Below, piece after piece: positions 8,817 to 17,745 of a stretch of 64,000 nucleotides of DNA; within the stretch, counting starts at the first letter, position 1, and each line of letters begins with the position of its first letter. Made by a program: the position numbers and the translations under genes. The stretch lies in contig CALXAH010000010.1 in the NCBI GenBank assembly GCA_944386225.1, positions 19,115 through 83,114 on the forward strand. Direction: 5' to 3'. The notes beneath the pieces were generated by a model. The model searched no databases, had not been told where the DNA came from, and was given only the letters and a program-made list of their open reading frames with translations. The stretch comes from an uncultured Gemmiger sp. Lineage in GTDB: Bacteria; Bacillota; Clostridia; Oscillospirales; Ruminococcaceae.

Positions 8817-9773
8817 ATGATGGAGATTGAACGCCCCCGAATCGACACCGCCGCGCTCAGCCCGGACGGCCGCTACGGCAAGTTCGTTGTGGAGCCTCTG
8901 GAGCGCGGATTCGGCACGACTCTGGGCAACAGTTTACGGCGCGTCCTGCTCTCCTCTCTGCCCGGCGTAGCGGTTATCAGCGTTAAGATCGATGGTGTAG
9001 TTCACGAATTCAGCACCGTCCCCGGCGTTAAGGAAGACGTCACCGAGATCGTGCTGAACCTGAAAGGCATTGCCGCCAAGCTGTATTCCGACGGCCCCAA
9101 GACCGTCCGGATCGAGGCGGCAGGCCCCGGCGAAGTTACCGCCGGCAGCATCAAGCAGGCCGACGACATCGAGATCCTGAACCCCGAATGGCACATCGCC
9201 ACCCTGTCCGAAGACGGCAAGCTGGTGATGGAGCTGACCTTTGACAAGGGCCGGGGCTACGTTCCCGCCGAGCGCAACAAGCAGGCAGTCCAGGAGAAGA
9301 ACGACATCAACACACTCCCCATCGACAGCATCTATACCCCGGTGCTCAAGGTGAACTACACGGTGGAAAACACCCGTGTGGGCCAGATCACCGACTACGA
9401 CAAGCTGGCGATCGAAGTGTGGACCGACGGCACCATCAGCGCACAGGAAGCGGTCAGCCTGGCCGCCCGGGTGCTCACCGAGCATCTGAACCTGTTCGTG
9501 AACCTCTCGGAAGAGGGCATGGGCGCTGAGATCATGGTGGAAAAAGACGACAAGGGCAAGGAGAAGGCTCTGGAGATGACCATCGAAGAGCTGGATCTGT
9601 CCGTGCGTTCCTTCAACTGCCTCAAGCGCGCCGGCATCAATACGGTTGAGGACCTGATCAACAAGTCGGAAGACGAAATGATGAAGGTTCGCAACCTGGG
9701 CCGCAAGAGCCTGGAAGAAGTCATGGCAAAGCTGGATTCTCTGGGCTTTACCCTGACGAAAGACGACGAGTAA
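8817..9773 (+). CDS. rpoA: RNA polymerase alpha subunit
   Basis: A 318-residue alpha subunit. The N-terminal dimerisation domain contains the classic [19 protein letters not shown], and the C-terminal domain (about residues 245-315, [22 protein letters not shown] ending [15 protein letters not shown]) contacts UP elements and activators. Two ATGs are adjacent (8817 and 8820); the first follows AAGGAGGG. It lies between rpsD and rplQ as in nearly all Firmicutes. Confidence 0.97.
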   Translation: MMEIERPRIDTAALSPDGRYGKFVVEPLERGFGTTLGNSLRRVLLSSLPGVAVISVKIDGVVHEFSTVPGVKEDVTEIVLNLKGIAAKLYSDGPKTVRIEAAGPGEVTAGSIKQADDIEILNPEWHIATLSEDGKLVMELTFDKGRGYVPAERNKQAVQEKNDINTLPIDSIYTPVLKVNYTVENTRVGQITDYDKLAIEVWTDGTISAQEAVSLAARVLTEHLNLFVNLSEEGMGAEIMVEKDDKGKEKALEMTIEELDLSVRSFNCLKRAGINTVEDLINKSEDEMMKVRNLGRKSLEEVMAKLDSLGFTLTKDDE

Positions 9774-9797
9774 TTACAGCAAAAGGAGTGAAACGGG

Positions 9798-10139
9798 ATG
9801 CCCGGTACCAGAAAGCTTGGCCGTACCAGCGACCACCGCAACGCGATGCTGCGCGCTATGGTGACCTACCTGTTTGAGAACGGCAAAATCGAAACCACCG
9901 TTACCCGTGCCAAGGAAGTTCGTTCCATGGCCGAAAAGATGGTCACCCTCGGCAAGCGGGAAGACCTGCACGCAAAGCGTCAGGTGTTCTCCTACATCAC
10001 CAAGGAGACCGTTGCCAAGAAGGTTATTGATGAGTACGGCCCCAAGTATGCCGACCGCAACGGCGGCTACACCCGCATCATCAAGACCGGTATGCGCCGC
10101 GGCGACGCCGCCGAGATGGCGATTATCGAGCTGGTTTGA
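9798..10139 (+). CDS. rplQ: 50S ribosomal protein L17
   Basis: A 113-residue L17, last gene of the operon. The start [29 protein letters not shown] and the ending [23 protein letters not shown] are diagnostic. L17 lies at the rim of the peptide exit tunnel. AAAAGGAG precedes the ATG. A strong terminator follows within ten bases of the stop codon, so this closes the long ribosomal transcript. Confidence 0.97.
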   Translation: MPGTRKLGRTSDHRNAMLRAMVTYLFENGKIETTVTRAKEVRSMAEKMVTLGKREDLHAKRQVFSYITKETVAKKVIDEYGPKYADRNGGYTRIIKTGMRRGDAAEMAIIELV

Positions 10140-10146
10140 TTTTAAT

Positions 10147-10181
10147 AAAGACGGCTGCCTTTGGGCGGCCGTCTTTTCTGT
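10147..10181 (+). terminator. Rho-independent terminator of the spc-alpha operon
   Basis: A 13-bp stem (AAAGACGGC with GCCGTCTTT plus four inner pairs, loop TTTG) followed by a T-rich tract, starting eight bases after the rplQ stop. It ends the ribosomal operon. Confidence 0.9.
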
Positions 10182-10208
10182 TTTGACCAAACTTTATCAG
10201 GTTGATTT

Positions 10209-10230
10209 GTACAAAACGCGCATTTTGTAC
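10209..10230. promoter_or_regulatory. Palindrome upstream of prs
   Basis: GTACAAAA and TTTTGTAC arms flank CGCGCA, giving a 22-base near-perfect palindrome with a single mismatched pair. It lies between the rplQ terminator and prs, about 180 bases before the prs ATG. No T-run follows. It looks like an operator for a dimeric regulator, but the regulator is unknown. Downstream a weak promoter-like pair (TGTTTC at 10302, TAAACT at 10325, spacer 17) may drive prs. Confidence 0.4.
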
Positions 10231-10408
10231 GCACGCCGGCGAGAAGAAACCGACAAGGCGCGGAAAAAGTTGTCTATAGGCGGAAATCGTCGCAAAAGCA
10301 CTGTTTCTTTTGTAAAATATATGTTAAACTGAACATGAAATAGGCACCGTGTACCGCCGCGGGGGCGGCACGGAAAAACGAAGAGAAAAATAGGACGGGA
10401 GAAGATTC

Positions 10409-11560
10409 ATGATTCACGCAGTATCGGAAAAGGACTTCTTTAGCCGCGAGGACAGCGTGGCCGACCTGGGGCTGATCGTGGCCCCCGGCGCCAAGGAGCT
10501 GGGCGAAAAGATCAACGGGCATCTGGTGCGCTGGGCCCAGCGGGTGGGGATGGACAAGGAAACCTTTATCATCCCCAGCGAGTGCCCCCGGTTCTCCTCC
10601 GGCGACGGCAAGGGCGTTATCAAGAGCACGGTCCGGGGCGACGATCTGTATTTCATCGTGGATGTGGGCAACTACAGCTGCAAGTACCGGCTGTTCGGCG
10701 CGGAAAACAGCATGAGCCCGGATGACCATTATCAGGACCTGAAGCGCCTGATCCAGGCCGCCTCCGGCAAGGCCCACCGGATCACCGTCATCATGCCGCT
10801 GCTCTACGGCAGCCGCCAGCACCGCCGCACCTACCGGGAAAGCTTGGACTGCGCCTACGCCCTGCAGGAACTGCAGCAGATGGGCGTGACCAACATCGTC
10901 ACCTTTGACGCCCACGATCCCCGGGTGCAGAACGCTGCCCCGCTGATGGGCTTTGACAACGTGATGCCCACCTACCAGGTGCTCAAGGCAATGTTCAACA
11001 GCATCCCGAATTTCCAGCCCACCCGGGACAACTTCATGGTCATCAGCCCGGACGAGGGCGCCATGAACCGCAACATGTACTACGCCAGCGTGCTGGGCGT
11101 GAACCTGGGCATGTTCTACAAGCGCCGGGATTACTCCCGCATGGTCAACGGCCGCAACCCCATCGTGGCCCACGAGTACCTGGGCGAGAGCGTGGAAGGC
11201 AAGGACGTGTTCATCGCCGACGACATCATCTCCTCCGGCGAGAGCATGCTGGATATCGCCTACGAGCTGAAGAAGCGGGGCGCCGGCCATATCTACTCCT
11301 ATGCCACCTATCCCATCTTCACCGGCGGCGTGGCCGAGTTTGACAAGGCCTACGAGGACGGCATCGTGAGCGGCGTGTTCGGCACCAACCTGACCTACCG
11401 CACCCCCGAGCTGCTCAGCCGCGAGTGGTTCCATGAGGTGGACGTGTCCAAGTACATCGCCTACTTTGTGGCCGCCATCAACCACGACATGTCGGTGAGC
11501 GCCATCATCGATCCCCACGAGAAGATCAGCCACCTGCTGGAAGAGCACGGCATCCGCTGA
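10409..11560 (+). CDS. prs: Ribose-phosphate pyrophosphokinase (long clostridial form)
   Basis: A 383-residue PRPP synthetase (ribose-5-phosphate + ATP to PRPP + AMP), longer than the usual 310-320 residues. Two phosphoribosyltransferase folds are recognisable: the first has GSRQHRRTYRESLDCAYALQ and the catalytic FDAHDPRVQN loop; the second has VISPDEGAMNR and the PRPP loop VFIADDIISSGESM, a variant of the VDDMIDTGGT motif. This divergent long form is common in Clostridia beside shorter paralogs. It is monocistronic, with its own strong terminator. Confidence 0.88.
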   Translation: MIHAVSEKDFFSREDSVADLGLIVAPGAKELGEKINGHLVRWAQRVGMDKETFIIPSECPRFSSGDGKGVIKSTVRGDDLYFIVDVGNYSCKYRLFGAENSMSPDDHYQDLKRLIQAASGKAHRITVIMPLLYGSRQHRRTYRESLDCAYALQELQQMGVTNIVTFDAHDPRVQNAAPLMGFDNVMPTYQVLKAMFNSIPNFQPTRDNFMVISPDEGAMNRNMYYASVLGVNLGMFYKRRDYSRMVNGRNPIVAHEYLGESVEGKDVFIADDIISSGESMLDIAYELKKRGAGHIYSYATYPIFTGGVAEFDKAYEDGIVSGVFGTNLTYRTPELLSREWFHEVDVSKYIAYFVAAINHDMSVSAIIDPHEKISHLLEEHGIR

Positions 11561-11595
11561 TTGAACCGGGCCGCGGCCCGCACAAACCAACATCG

Positions 11596-11632
11596 AACCG
11601 GCGCACAGCCTTTGCCTGTGCGCCGGTTTTTT
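11596..11632 (+). terminator. Terminator after prs
   Basis: CCGGCGCACAG and CTGTGCGCCGG form a perfect stem around a 7-base loop, followed directly by six T. It lies 36 bases after the prs stop codon. Confidence 0.92.
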
Positions 11633-11663
11633 GGCGTAACCGCGCCACTCTACCAACAATCGG

Positions 11664-11693
11664 TTGACCAAAACCCCGCAGGCGGGGTAGGAT
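11664..11693 (+). promoter_or_regulatory. Putative promoter with internal palindrome for the XRE gene
   Basis: TTGACC at 11664 and TAGGAT at 11688 with an 18-base spacer. The spacer contains a perfect palindrome, CCCCGC-AG-GCGGGG (11674-11687). That is an ideal position for autorepression by the XRE protein encoded just downstream. The predicted start point near 11700 leaves a very short leader, so the promoter call is tentative. Confidence 0.4.
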
Positions 11694-11711
11694 GGGGGAG
11701 AGGTGAACGGC

Positions 11712-12506
11712 ATGTATCAGATCGACAAAACCAGCTGGGGCGCGTTTGTGGCCCGGCTGCGCAAGGAAAAAGGGATGACCCAGAAAGAACTGGCCCAGCG
11801 GCTGCTGGTGTCCGACAAGGCGGTGAGCAAATGGGAGACCGGCGCCAGCCTGCCGGATACCCAGCTGCTGATCCCGCTGTCGGAACAGCTGGGGGTGACG
11901 GTAACCGAACTGCTGATGGGTAAACGGATGGAACAGCCGGCCCCGATGGCGCCCGACCAGGTGGAGGACCTGCTGCAGACGGCGGTAAGGGCCACCGGCC
12001 GGGAAAAGCTGCCCCGGGCCTGGCAGGAGGGCCCGCGCTGGAAATGGCGGTATGCGGCTGCGCTGCCCGTCGGTGCGGCGGGAACAGCCGCCGCCATCTG
12101 GCTGTCCCGGCGGGCGGACTGCCTGCCCTTCGTGCTGCCCGGCTGCCTGACCATGACCTTCCTGTGCGCATTCTTCGGGGCGTATGCCTGCTTCTTTGCC
12201 CCCACCCGGCTGCCGGCCTGGTACGATGCGCACCCCATGGAGCTGTTCTGCGACGGGCCCATCCGGATGCACCTGATGGGGCTGAAGCTGCACAACGGTA
12301 ACTGGCCCCATGTTCTGCGCGCCCTCCGTTGGTGGTGCTGCGGAGCGCTGGCCCTGCTGCCGCTGCTGTGTGCCGCCGCAGTCTGGCTGCCCGCCCGATG
12401 GCGGGAAGCGGTGCCCCTGGTGCTGGCGGTGATGGCCATGGCGGGCCTGTTTGTGTTCCTGTACGGGGCCGGTCTGCGGCATAAAAATGATCCGCCTGCC
12501 CAATAA
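11712..12506 (+). CDS. XRE-family regulator with C-terminal membrane domain
   Basis: A 264-residue protein. Residues about 7-62 are a helix-turn-helix of the XRE/Cro type (RLRKEKGMTQKELAQRLLVSDKAVSKWE). After a linker come four to five hydrophobic segments (from about residue 112 to 255), so the DNA-binding domain is membrane anchored. The ATG at 11712 is preferred over GTG at 11703 because AGAGGTG lies six bases upstream of it. The ligand and targets are unknown; the palindrome in its own promoter suggests autoregulation. A shared bidirectional terminator follows. Confidence 0.8.
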   Translation: MYQIDKTSWGAFVARLRKEKGMTQKELAQRLLVSDKAVSKWETGASLPDTQLLIPLSEQLGVTVTELLMGKRMEQPAPMAPDQVEDLLQTAVRATGREKLPRAWQEGPRWKWRYAAALPVGAAGTAAAIWLSRRADCLPFVLPGCLTMTFLCAFFGAYACFFAPTRLPAWYDAHPMELFCDGPIRMHLMGLKLHNGNWPHVLRALRWWCCGALALLPLLCAAAVWLPARWREAVPLVLAVMAMAGLFVFLYGAGLRHKNDPPAQ

Positions 12507-12514
12507 AACAACAA

Positions 12515-12546
12515 GCGCCCGGGCCGTCTGGCCCGGGCGCGTTTTT
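12515..12546. terminator. Bidirectional terminator
   Basis: A 10-bp perfect GC stem (GCGCCCGGGC / GCCCGGGCGC, loop CGTCTG) with five T on the plus side and a T-rich tract on the minus side. It ends both the XRE gene and the convergent peptide-binding lipoprotein gene. Confidence 0.88.
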
Positions 12547-12569
12547 GCAGAGGGAGGCCGCCGTTCCGG

Positions 12570-14126
12570 TCAGGGCCGGGTGGCGGCGGTCAGATCCACC
12601 GTGGGGCCAAAGGGGCTGAAGCCCAGGCCCTGTACCGTGGGATCCACCAGCAGATACTGCTGCTGGCAGTAAAGCGGCGCAAAGGGGGCCGCGTTCAGGA
12701 TGGCCTTTTCCAGCGCCAGCACCGTCTGGGCGTTCACCCGTTCCGGCTCGGCCTGGAGAGAGGTGAGCATGGCGTGCACACCGCTGTCGGAGAAGCCGGC
12801 CAGCTCCCCGTCAAAGCGGGCGGGCAGGTCCAGCAGGGCCGAGGAAGAGGGCTCCAGCGAGGCCAGCGCGATCTGATAATCACCGCTGGCCAGTGCGGCC
12901 TGGTATTCCTCCTGGGGCAGCTGCCGCACCGTGAAGAAGCAGGCAAACAGCTGCTGCCAGCGGGCGTTGATCGCCCCCACCAGCTGGGTGTATTCGCTGC
13001 CCTCCGGCGCCAGAATGCTGATACTGCGCAGGGTGGTCTGGCCCAGTTCCGCCATGCCCTGCTGGTACAGCGCCACCGGATCGGAGGCGGTAAACAGCGC
13101 GCTGCCCACCGTAGCCCGGTAGCTTTCCCCCGCATAGTTCACCGAGGGCGGGATCAGCCCCTGGGCCGGCTCGCAGCCGTCGGGCAGGGTCAGTTCCGCA
13201 CTGGACGCCGCCGATGCCAGCGCCTGCCGCACCGAGACGTTGGCCAGCGGGTTATCCTCGCCGCCGCAGTTGAACAGCAGCCCCCAGGTGCGGCTGGTGT
13301 AGGCAATCTGGGCCAGATCCTCCGCCGCGGTGTCGCTCAGCTCCGCGCTGCTGGAACCGTCCCGCACCCGGTCGGCGGGGGAGGCGGTGTCCTCCGGATC
13401 CCGCAGTACCAGCCGCAGGTTGTTGATCGCGCCGCCGGAACTGCCCCGCCGCAGAAACAATCCCTCGCTGGTCCAGTTGTACAGATAAAAGGGCCCGTTG
13501 CCCATCACCGAGCTGGAGGACAGCCCGTAGGAGCCCTCGGTGCTTTCAAAGAACTCCCGGTTGCAGGGCATGGCCCCGGGCAGGCACAGTTTGGTCAGAA
13601 ATTCCGGGTCGGCGGTTTCCAGGGTGATGCGCACCGTGCGCTCGTCCACCGCCTCCACCCCCAGGGCGGACGGATCGGCCCGGCCTTCCCGCACGGCGTC
13701 GCTGCCGGCAATGCAGCTGAAATCGTCCGCGTAGGGGCTGCCGGTTTCCGGGTCAAACACCCGCCGGAACCCGTACACATAATCCTCCGCGGTCACCGCC
13801 CGCAGGTAGTCCTGGCTGCGCTGCCGGTACCAGACCCACTCCAGATCCTCTTTCAGGGTAAAGGTGTATACCTTGCCGTCCTCGCTCACCGTCCAGCTTT
13901 CCGCCGCGTCGGGCTGGGGCTCGCCGGATGCGTCCAGACGCATCAGCCCCCGGAACAGGTGCATCACCGCGGTCACGTCCTCGCTGCTGACCGCCAGCTG
14001 CGGGTCCAGGTTCACCGGCACCGCGTCCACCCGCCAGGTAAAGGTGTTCAGATCGGCGCCGCAGCCGGTCAGGCCCAGCGCCAGCAGCAGTATACAAAAA
14101 AGGCTCCAAAGCCTGGTTCGCTTCAT
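12570..14126 (-). CDS. Peptide-type ABC substrate-binding lipoprotein (SBP_bac_5), orphan
   Basis: A 518-residue lipoprotein. A signal peptide with the lipobox LGLTGC puts the lipidated Cys at residue 22. The mature part resembles OppA/DppA-type solute-binding proteins (VNLDPQLAVSSEDVTAVMHLFRGLMRLD, YGFRRVFDPETGSPYA, GNGPFYLYNW). The start at 14126 follows AAGGAGAT; upstream in-frame codons lack a ribosome site. No permease or ATPase genes adjoin it, so it either shares a transporter encoded elsewhere or acts as a sensor or chaperone-like binding protein. It has its own promoter. Confidence 0.82.
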   Translation of the reverse strand: MKRTRLWSLFCILLLALGLTGCGADLNTFTWRVDAVPVNLDPQLAVSSEDVTAVMHLFRGLMRLDASGEPQPDAAESWTVSEDGKVYTFTLKEDLEWVWYRQRSQDYLRAVTAEDYVYGFRRVFDPETGSPYADDFSCIAGSDAVREGRADPSALGVEAVDERTVRITLETADPEFLTKLCLPGAMPCNREFFESTEGSYGLSSSSVMGNGPFYLYNWTSEGLFLRRGSSGGAINNLRLVLRDPEDTASPADRVRDGSSSAELSDTAAEDLAQIAYTSRTWGLLFNCGGEDNPLANVSVRQALASAASSAELTLPDGCEPAQGLIPPSVNYAGESYRATVGSALFTASDPVALYQQGMAELGQTTLRSISILAPEGSEYTQLVGAINARWQQLFACFFTVRQLPQEEYQAALASGDYQIALASLEPSSSALLDLPARFDGELAGFSDSGVHAMLTSLQAEPERVNAQTVLALEKAILNAAPFAPLYCQQQYLLVDPTVQGLGFSPFGPTVDLTAATRP

Positions 14127-14191
14127 GGCAGATCTCCTTATCCCACAGGATCGGCACGGCCTTTGTACAGCGCTGTGCCGCATACAAATTC

Positions 14192-14220
14192 ACTATACCA
14201 AATATCACAGGCCAAAACAA
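14192..14220 (-). promoter_or_regulatory. Promoter of the peptide-binding lipoprotein gene
   Basis: On the minus strand TTGTTT (14220-14215) and TATAGT (14197-14192) are separated by 17 bases. It is placed about 70 bases before the start codon at 14126 and diverges from the murD promoter. Confidence 0.7.
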
Positions 14221-14252
14221 GGCCGAACGCCGCTTTCTGTGCGGGATTTCGT

Positions 14253-14281
14253 TTGCATCCGGCAGACAAAGCGGCTATAAT
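14253..14281 (+). promoter_or_regulatory. Promoter of the murD operon
   Basis: TTGCAT at 14253-14258 and a perfect TATAAT at 14276-14281 with a 17-base spacer, about 50 bases before the murD ATG. Confidence 0.8.
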
Positions 14282-14332
14282 GAGAATGCCCGGCCACAAC
14301 ATCCTATGCCGGGCGGTAAGGGAGGATGCGGG

Positions 14333-15724
14333 ATGCAGCAGTACTATGAACCGCTGGCTTCGCGGGTACGGGGCCGCAAGGTAGCGTTTATCGGGGCCGG
14401 TGTCAGCCATCGGGAGCTGATCGGCCAGTTTGTGGAGATGGGCGCTCAGGTGACCCTGTGCGACAAGCGCACCGCCGGCCAGATGGGCGAACTGGCGGGC
14501 CAGCTGGCCGCCAAAGGGGTGACCCTGAGCCTGGGGCCGGACTATATGCAGGGCTTTGCGGGGCAGGACATGATCATGCGCACCCCGGGCTTTGAATTCT
14601 TTACCCCGGAACTGCAGGCCGCAGGCAAGGCCGGCGCCGAGATCACCAGCGAGATGGAGCTGTTCTTTGAGCTCTGCCCCTGCGAGATCGTGGCGGTGAC
14701 CGGTTCCGACGGCAAAACCACCACCACCAGCCTGATCGCCGCCATGCTGCGGGAAGCCGGCCGTACCGTCCATCTGGGCGGCAACATCGGCCGGGCGCTG
14801 CTGCCTATTATTGGGGAGATCACCCCGGCGGATATCGCGGTGGTAGAGCTGTCCAGCTTCCAGCTGATCAGCATGCGCCGCAGCCCAAAGATCGCGGTGG
14901 TCACCAACGTGACCCCCAACCACCTGGATCATCATAAGGATATGCAGGAGTATATCGACGCCAAGCGGAACATTCTGCTGTGGCAGACCCCGCCCTGCCG
15001 GGCCGTGCTGGGCTACGAGAACGAGGTCAGCCGCTCCATGCAGGCGGACTGCAAGGGCGAGCAGGTCTGGTTCACCCGCCTGCGGGAGACCGACAACGGC
15101 GCCTTCCTGCGGGAGGACGGTATGCTCTGCATGGCCGAAAAGGGCACCGTAACCCCCATCCTGCCCAAGGACGAGGTGCGGCTGCGGGGCCTGCACAACA
15201 TCGAAAACCTGCTGGCGGCCACCGCCGCGGTGTGGGGCCTGGTGCCGGTGGCGGACATTGCCGCCGTGGGCCGGGAGTTCGCCGGGGTGGAGCACCGCAT
15301 CGAGCCGGTGCGTACCCTGGACGGGGTGCAGTGGTTCAACGACTCCATTGCCTCCAGCCCCACCCGCACCATCGCGGGGCTGCGCAGCTTTGACCAGAAA
15401 ATCATCATCATCGCCGGTGGCTATGATAAAAAGATCCCCTACGAGCCGCTGGCCCCGGAGATCCTGGCCCACGTCAAGGCGCTGGTGCTCATGGGCCAGA
15501 CCGGCCCGCTGATCGAAAAAGCGGTGCGGGAGTGCCCGGGCTTTGCCGAGAGCGGCCTGGTCATCGAGCACGCCTCTGACATGGCCGAGGCGGTGGCCGC
15601 CGCCCGCAAGCTGGCCAAACCGGGGGATATCGTAAGCCTGTCCCCGGCGTCCGCCAGCTTTGACCTGTACCCCAACTTTGAGGTGCGGGGCCGCCACTTC
15701 AAGGAACTGGTGAACGCTCTGTGA
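14333..15724 (+). CDS. murD: UDP-N-acetylmuramoyl-L-alanine--D-glutamate ligase
   Basis: A 463-residue Mur ligase adding D-glutamate to UDP-MurNAc-L-Ala in peptidoglycan synthesis. The N-terminal Rossmann-like fold (KVAFIGAGVSHRELI), the ATP loop VTGSDGKTTT at residues 122-131, and the Mur ligase segments NHLDHHKDMQEYIDAKRNIL, GVEHRIEPV and NDSIASSPTRTIAGL are present. The ATG follows GGGAGG; an earlier in-frame ATG at 14306 does not. The catalytic-domain ending SFDLYPNFEVRGRHFKELV is typical of clostridial MurD. It has its own promoter and overlaps the next gene. Confidence 0.95.
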   Translation: MQQYYEPLASRVRGRKVAFIGAGVSHRELIGQFVEMGAQVTLCDKRTAGQMGELAGQLAAKGVTLSLGPDYMQGFAGQDMIMRTPGFEFFTPELQAAGKAGAEITSEMELFFELCPCEIVAVTGSDGKTTTTSLIAAMLREAGRTVHLGGNIGRALLPIIGEITPADIAVVELSSFQLISMRRSPKIAVVTNVTPNHLDHHKDMQEYIDAKRNILLWQTPPCRAVLGYENEVSRSMQADCKGEQVWFTRLRETDNGAFLREDGMLCMAEKGTVTPILPKDEVRLRGLHNIENLLAATAAVWGLVPVADIAAVGREFAGVEHRIEPVRTLDGVQWFNDSIASSPTRTIAGLRSFDQKIIIIAGGYDKKIPYEPLAPEILAHVKALVLMGQTGPLIEKAVRECPGFAESGLVIEHASDMAEAVAAARKLAKPGDIVSLSPASASFDLYPNFEVRGRHFKELVNAL

Positions 15725-16470
15725 TCGCTCCGCTCACCGGCCCGGCGCCGCTGGGCCCGAACCCGGGGGCGCTGGCCGCTACCATTGCGGTCAATCACCG
15801 GCTGTACGCGGATTGCCCCTCTCTCTGCCGCACCTTTGCCGCCAGCGAAGGGGGTCTGGTGCAGCTGCGGGGGGACGGGGCTCTGGCCGCCGGCCCCGCC
15901 GACAGCGAGGAACTGGCGGGCTTTCTGGCCTTTGCCGGGGTGCGGGCCCTGCGCAGCGACGGGCCCATGCCGGAGGGCTGGCAGGCCGGGGAGCCGGTGT
16001 GCCAGCTGGCGCTGACCGGGCCGCTGCCCGCGCTGCCCGCCCCAAAGGGGGCGCGGCTGACCGAAGAACCCTCCCCCCGGCTGGCGGCGCTTCTGCAGCC
16101 CGGCCTGACCGGGGAGGAGCGGGACAATTTTTACGCCGACCTGTGCACCCGCCGCAACCACGGCCTGGGGGCGCTGGTCACGGCGGTGGAGGAGGGCGGC
16201 GGGCCGCTGGGCTGCGCCGCCCTGCTGCTGGAACCCGGCACCCGCACCGGGGTGCTCACGGCGGTGGCGGTGGCCCCCGCCGCCCGGGGCAGAGGCCTGG
16301 GCCGGTGGCTGGTGGCGGAACTCTGCCGCCCCTACGGGGGCTGGCGGCTGCTGCTGGAGTGTGCCCCCGCCCTGACCGCCTTTTATGGCCCGCTGGGCTT
16401 TACCCAGCCAAACGATATCCCCGCGCCCCGCTGGTGGGTGCCGGCGGATCAGGATAATTGTAAAATATAA
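15721..16470 (+). CDS. GNAT-family N-acetyltransferase
   Basis: A 249-residue protein whose C-terminal third carries the acetyl-CoA binding motif A of GNAT enzymes (VAVAPAARGRGLGRWLV) and a later FYGPLGF motif. The N-terminal half is divergent and may be a degenerate second GNAT fold. The start is a GTG overlapping the TGA stop of murD by two bases, so translation is probably coupled. The substrate is unknown. The coupling to murD could be a hint of a cell-wall or amino-acid substrate, but this is only inference. Confidence 0.75.
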   Translation: MIAPLTGPAPLGPNPGALAATIAVNHRLYADCPSLCRTFAASEGGLVQLRGDGALAAGPADSEELAGFLAFAGVRALRSDGPMPEGWQAGEPVCQLALTGPLPALPAPKGARLTEEPSPRLAALLQPGLTGEERDNFYADLCTRRNHGLGALVTAVEEGGGPLGCAALLLEPGTRTGVLTAVAVAPAARGRGLGRWLVAELCRPYGGWRLLLECAPALTAFYGPLGFTQPNDIPAPRWWVPADQDNCKI

Positions 16471-16485
16471 GGAGAATTATACGGA

Positions 16486-17745
16486 ATGTTGAAGGAATGG
16501 TTCGGCATCAGCGACGCGCTGCTGGCCGTGGATAGGCAGGCGCTGGAACTGTGCGCGCCGGAATTTGCCAAGGTGGACGCCATCCGCGACCACAACCAGC
16601 TGAAGATGCTGCACGCCTTTACCGAAAACCGGGTGGCTGCCACCCATCTGGCGGGCAGCACCGGGTACGGCTATGACGACGCGGGCCGGGATAAGCTGGA
16701 CCGGGTATTCGCGGATCTGGTGGGGGCGGAGGACGCTCTCTGCCGGCCGCATTTTCTCTCCGGTACCCATGCGCTGACGGTGGCGCTGTTCGGCTGCCTG
16801 CGGGCGGGGGATACCCTGCTGGCGGTGACCGGCCGCCCCTACGATACCCTGGAAGGGGTCATCGGCATCGACGGGGCCGGGGCAGGCTTCGGCAGCCTGG
16901 CCGAGTACGGCGTGAAGTACGACGAGGTGCCGCTGGTGAACGGCCGGGAACCAAACTGGGAACAGATCGCCCAAAAGGCCCCCGGAGCCACCGTCTGCCA
17001 CATCCAGCGCAGCCGGGGCTATGCCAACCGCCCCGCCTTTGATCTGGAGACCATCGGCCGTATTGTAAAGACGGTCAAGGCCGCCAACCCGGACGCGGTG
17101 GTGCTGGTGGACAACTGCTACGGCACCTTTACCCAGACCGAGGAGCCCACCGCTGTGGGGGCCGACCTGATCGTGGGCAGCCTGATCAAGAACGCGGGCG
17201 GCGGTATCGCCCCCACCGGCGGCTATATCGCGGGCCGGGCCGATTTGGTGGAGAAGTGCGGCCACCGGCTTACCGCCCCGGGCACCGGTCGGGAGCTGGG
17301 CTGCACCCTGGACACCCTGCGGCAGCTGTATCTGGGCCTGTACTACGCCCCGGGCGTGACTGCCGAAGCCCTCAAGAGCAGCATCTACGCCAGCTGCCTG
17401 CTGGAGCTGCTGGGCCGTACCGCCACCCCCCGGTACAACGAGCCCCGCAACGACATTATCACCAGCCTGGACACCGGCAGCGCCGAGGCGCTGGTGGCCT
17501 TCTGCCAGGGCATCCAGGCGGGCAGCCCGGTGGACAGCTTTGTGGCCCCGGAACCCTACGCCATGCCCGGCTACGAGAGCCCGGTGGTCATGGCGGCGGG
17601 GGCCTTTACCCTGGGCAGCAGCATCGAGCTGAGCTGCGACGGGCCGCTGCGTGAGCCCTACACCGCCTATCTGCAGGGCGGGCTGAACTTTACCGCCACC
17701 CGTGCCGGTATCCTGGTGGCGGTGCAGCGGGCGTTCCGGCTATAA
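16486..17745 (+). CDS. Methionine gamma-lyase-like PLP protein (YnbB family)
   Basis: A 419-residue fold-type I PLP enzyme of the Met_gamma_lyase/YnbB family, sometimes annotated as aluminium resistance protein. The Schiff-base lysine is K235 in GSLIKNAGGG; the pyridoxal Asp is D209 in VVLVDNCYG; the glycine turn GTHALT is near residue 93. The physiological reaction of this family is not established; a C-S lyase activity is expected. AAGGAG precedes the ATG, and it sits 15 bases after the GNAT gene, so it is likely in the murD operon. Confidence 0.85.
   Translation: MLKEWFGISDALLAVDRQALELCAPEFAKVDAIRDHNQLKMLHAFTENRVAATHLAGSTGYGYDDAGRDKLDRVFADLVGAEDALCRPHFLSGTHALTVALFGCLRAGDTLLAVTGRPYDTLEGVIGIDGAGAGFGSLAEYGVKYDEVPLVNGREPNWEQIAQKAPGATVCHIQRSRGYANRPAFDLETIGRIVKTVKAANPDAVVLVDNCYGTFTQTEEPTAVGADLIVGSLIKNAGGGIAPTGGYIAGRADLVEKCGHRLTAPGTGRELGCTLDTLRQLYLGLYYAPGVTAEALKSSIYASCLLELLGRTATPRYNEPRNDIITSLDTGSAEALVAFCQGIQAGSPVDSFVAPEPYAMPGYESPVVMAAGAFTLGSSIELSCDGPLREPYTAYLQGGLNFTATRAGILVAVQRAFRL

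Noticed and set aside
15721-16470. Calling the GNAT gene a peptidoglycan-modifying enzyme
   Set aside because: Nothing beyond the overlap with murD supports it; motifs show only a generic acetyl-CoA site.
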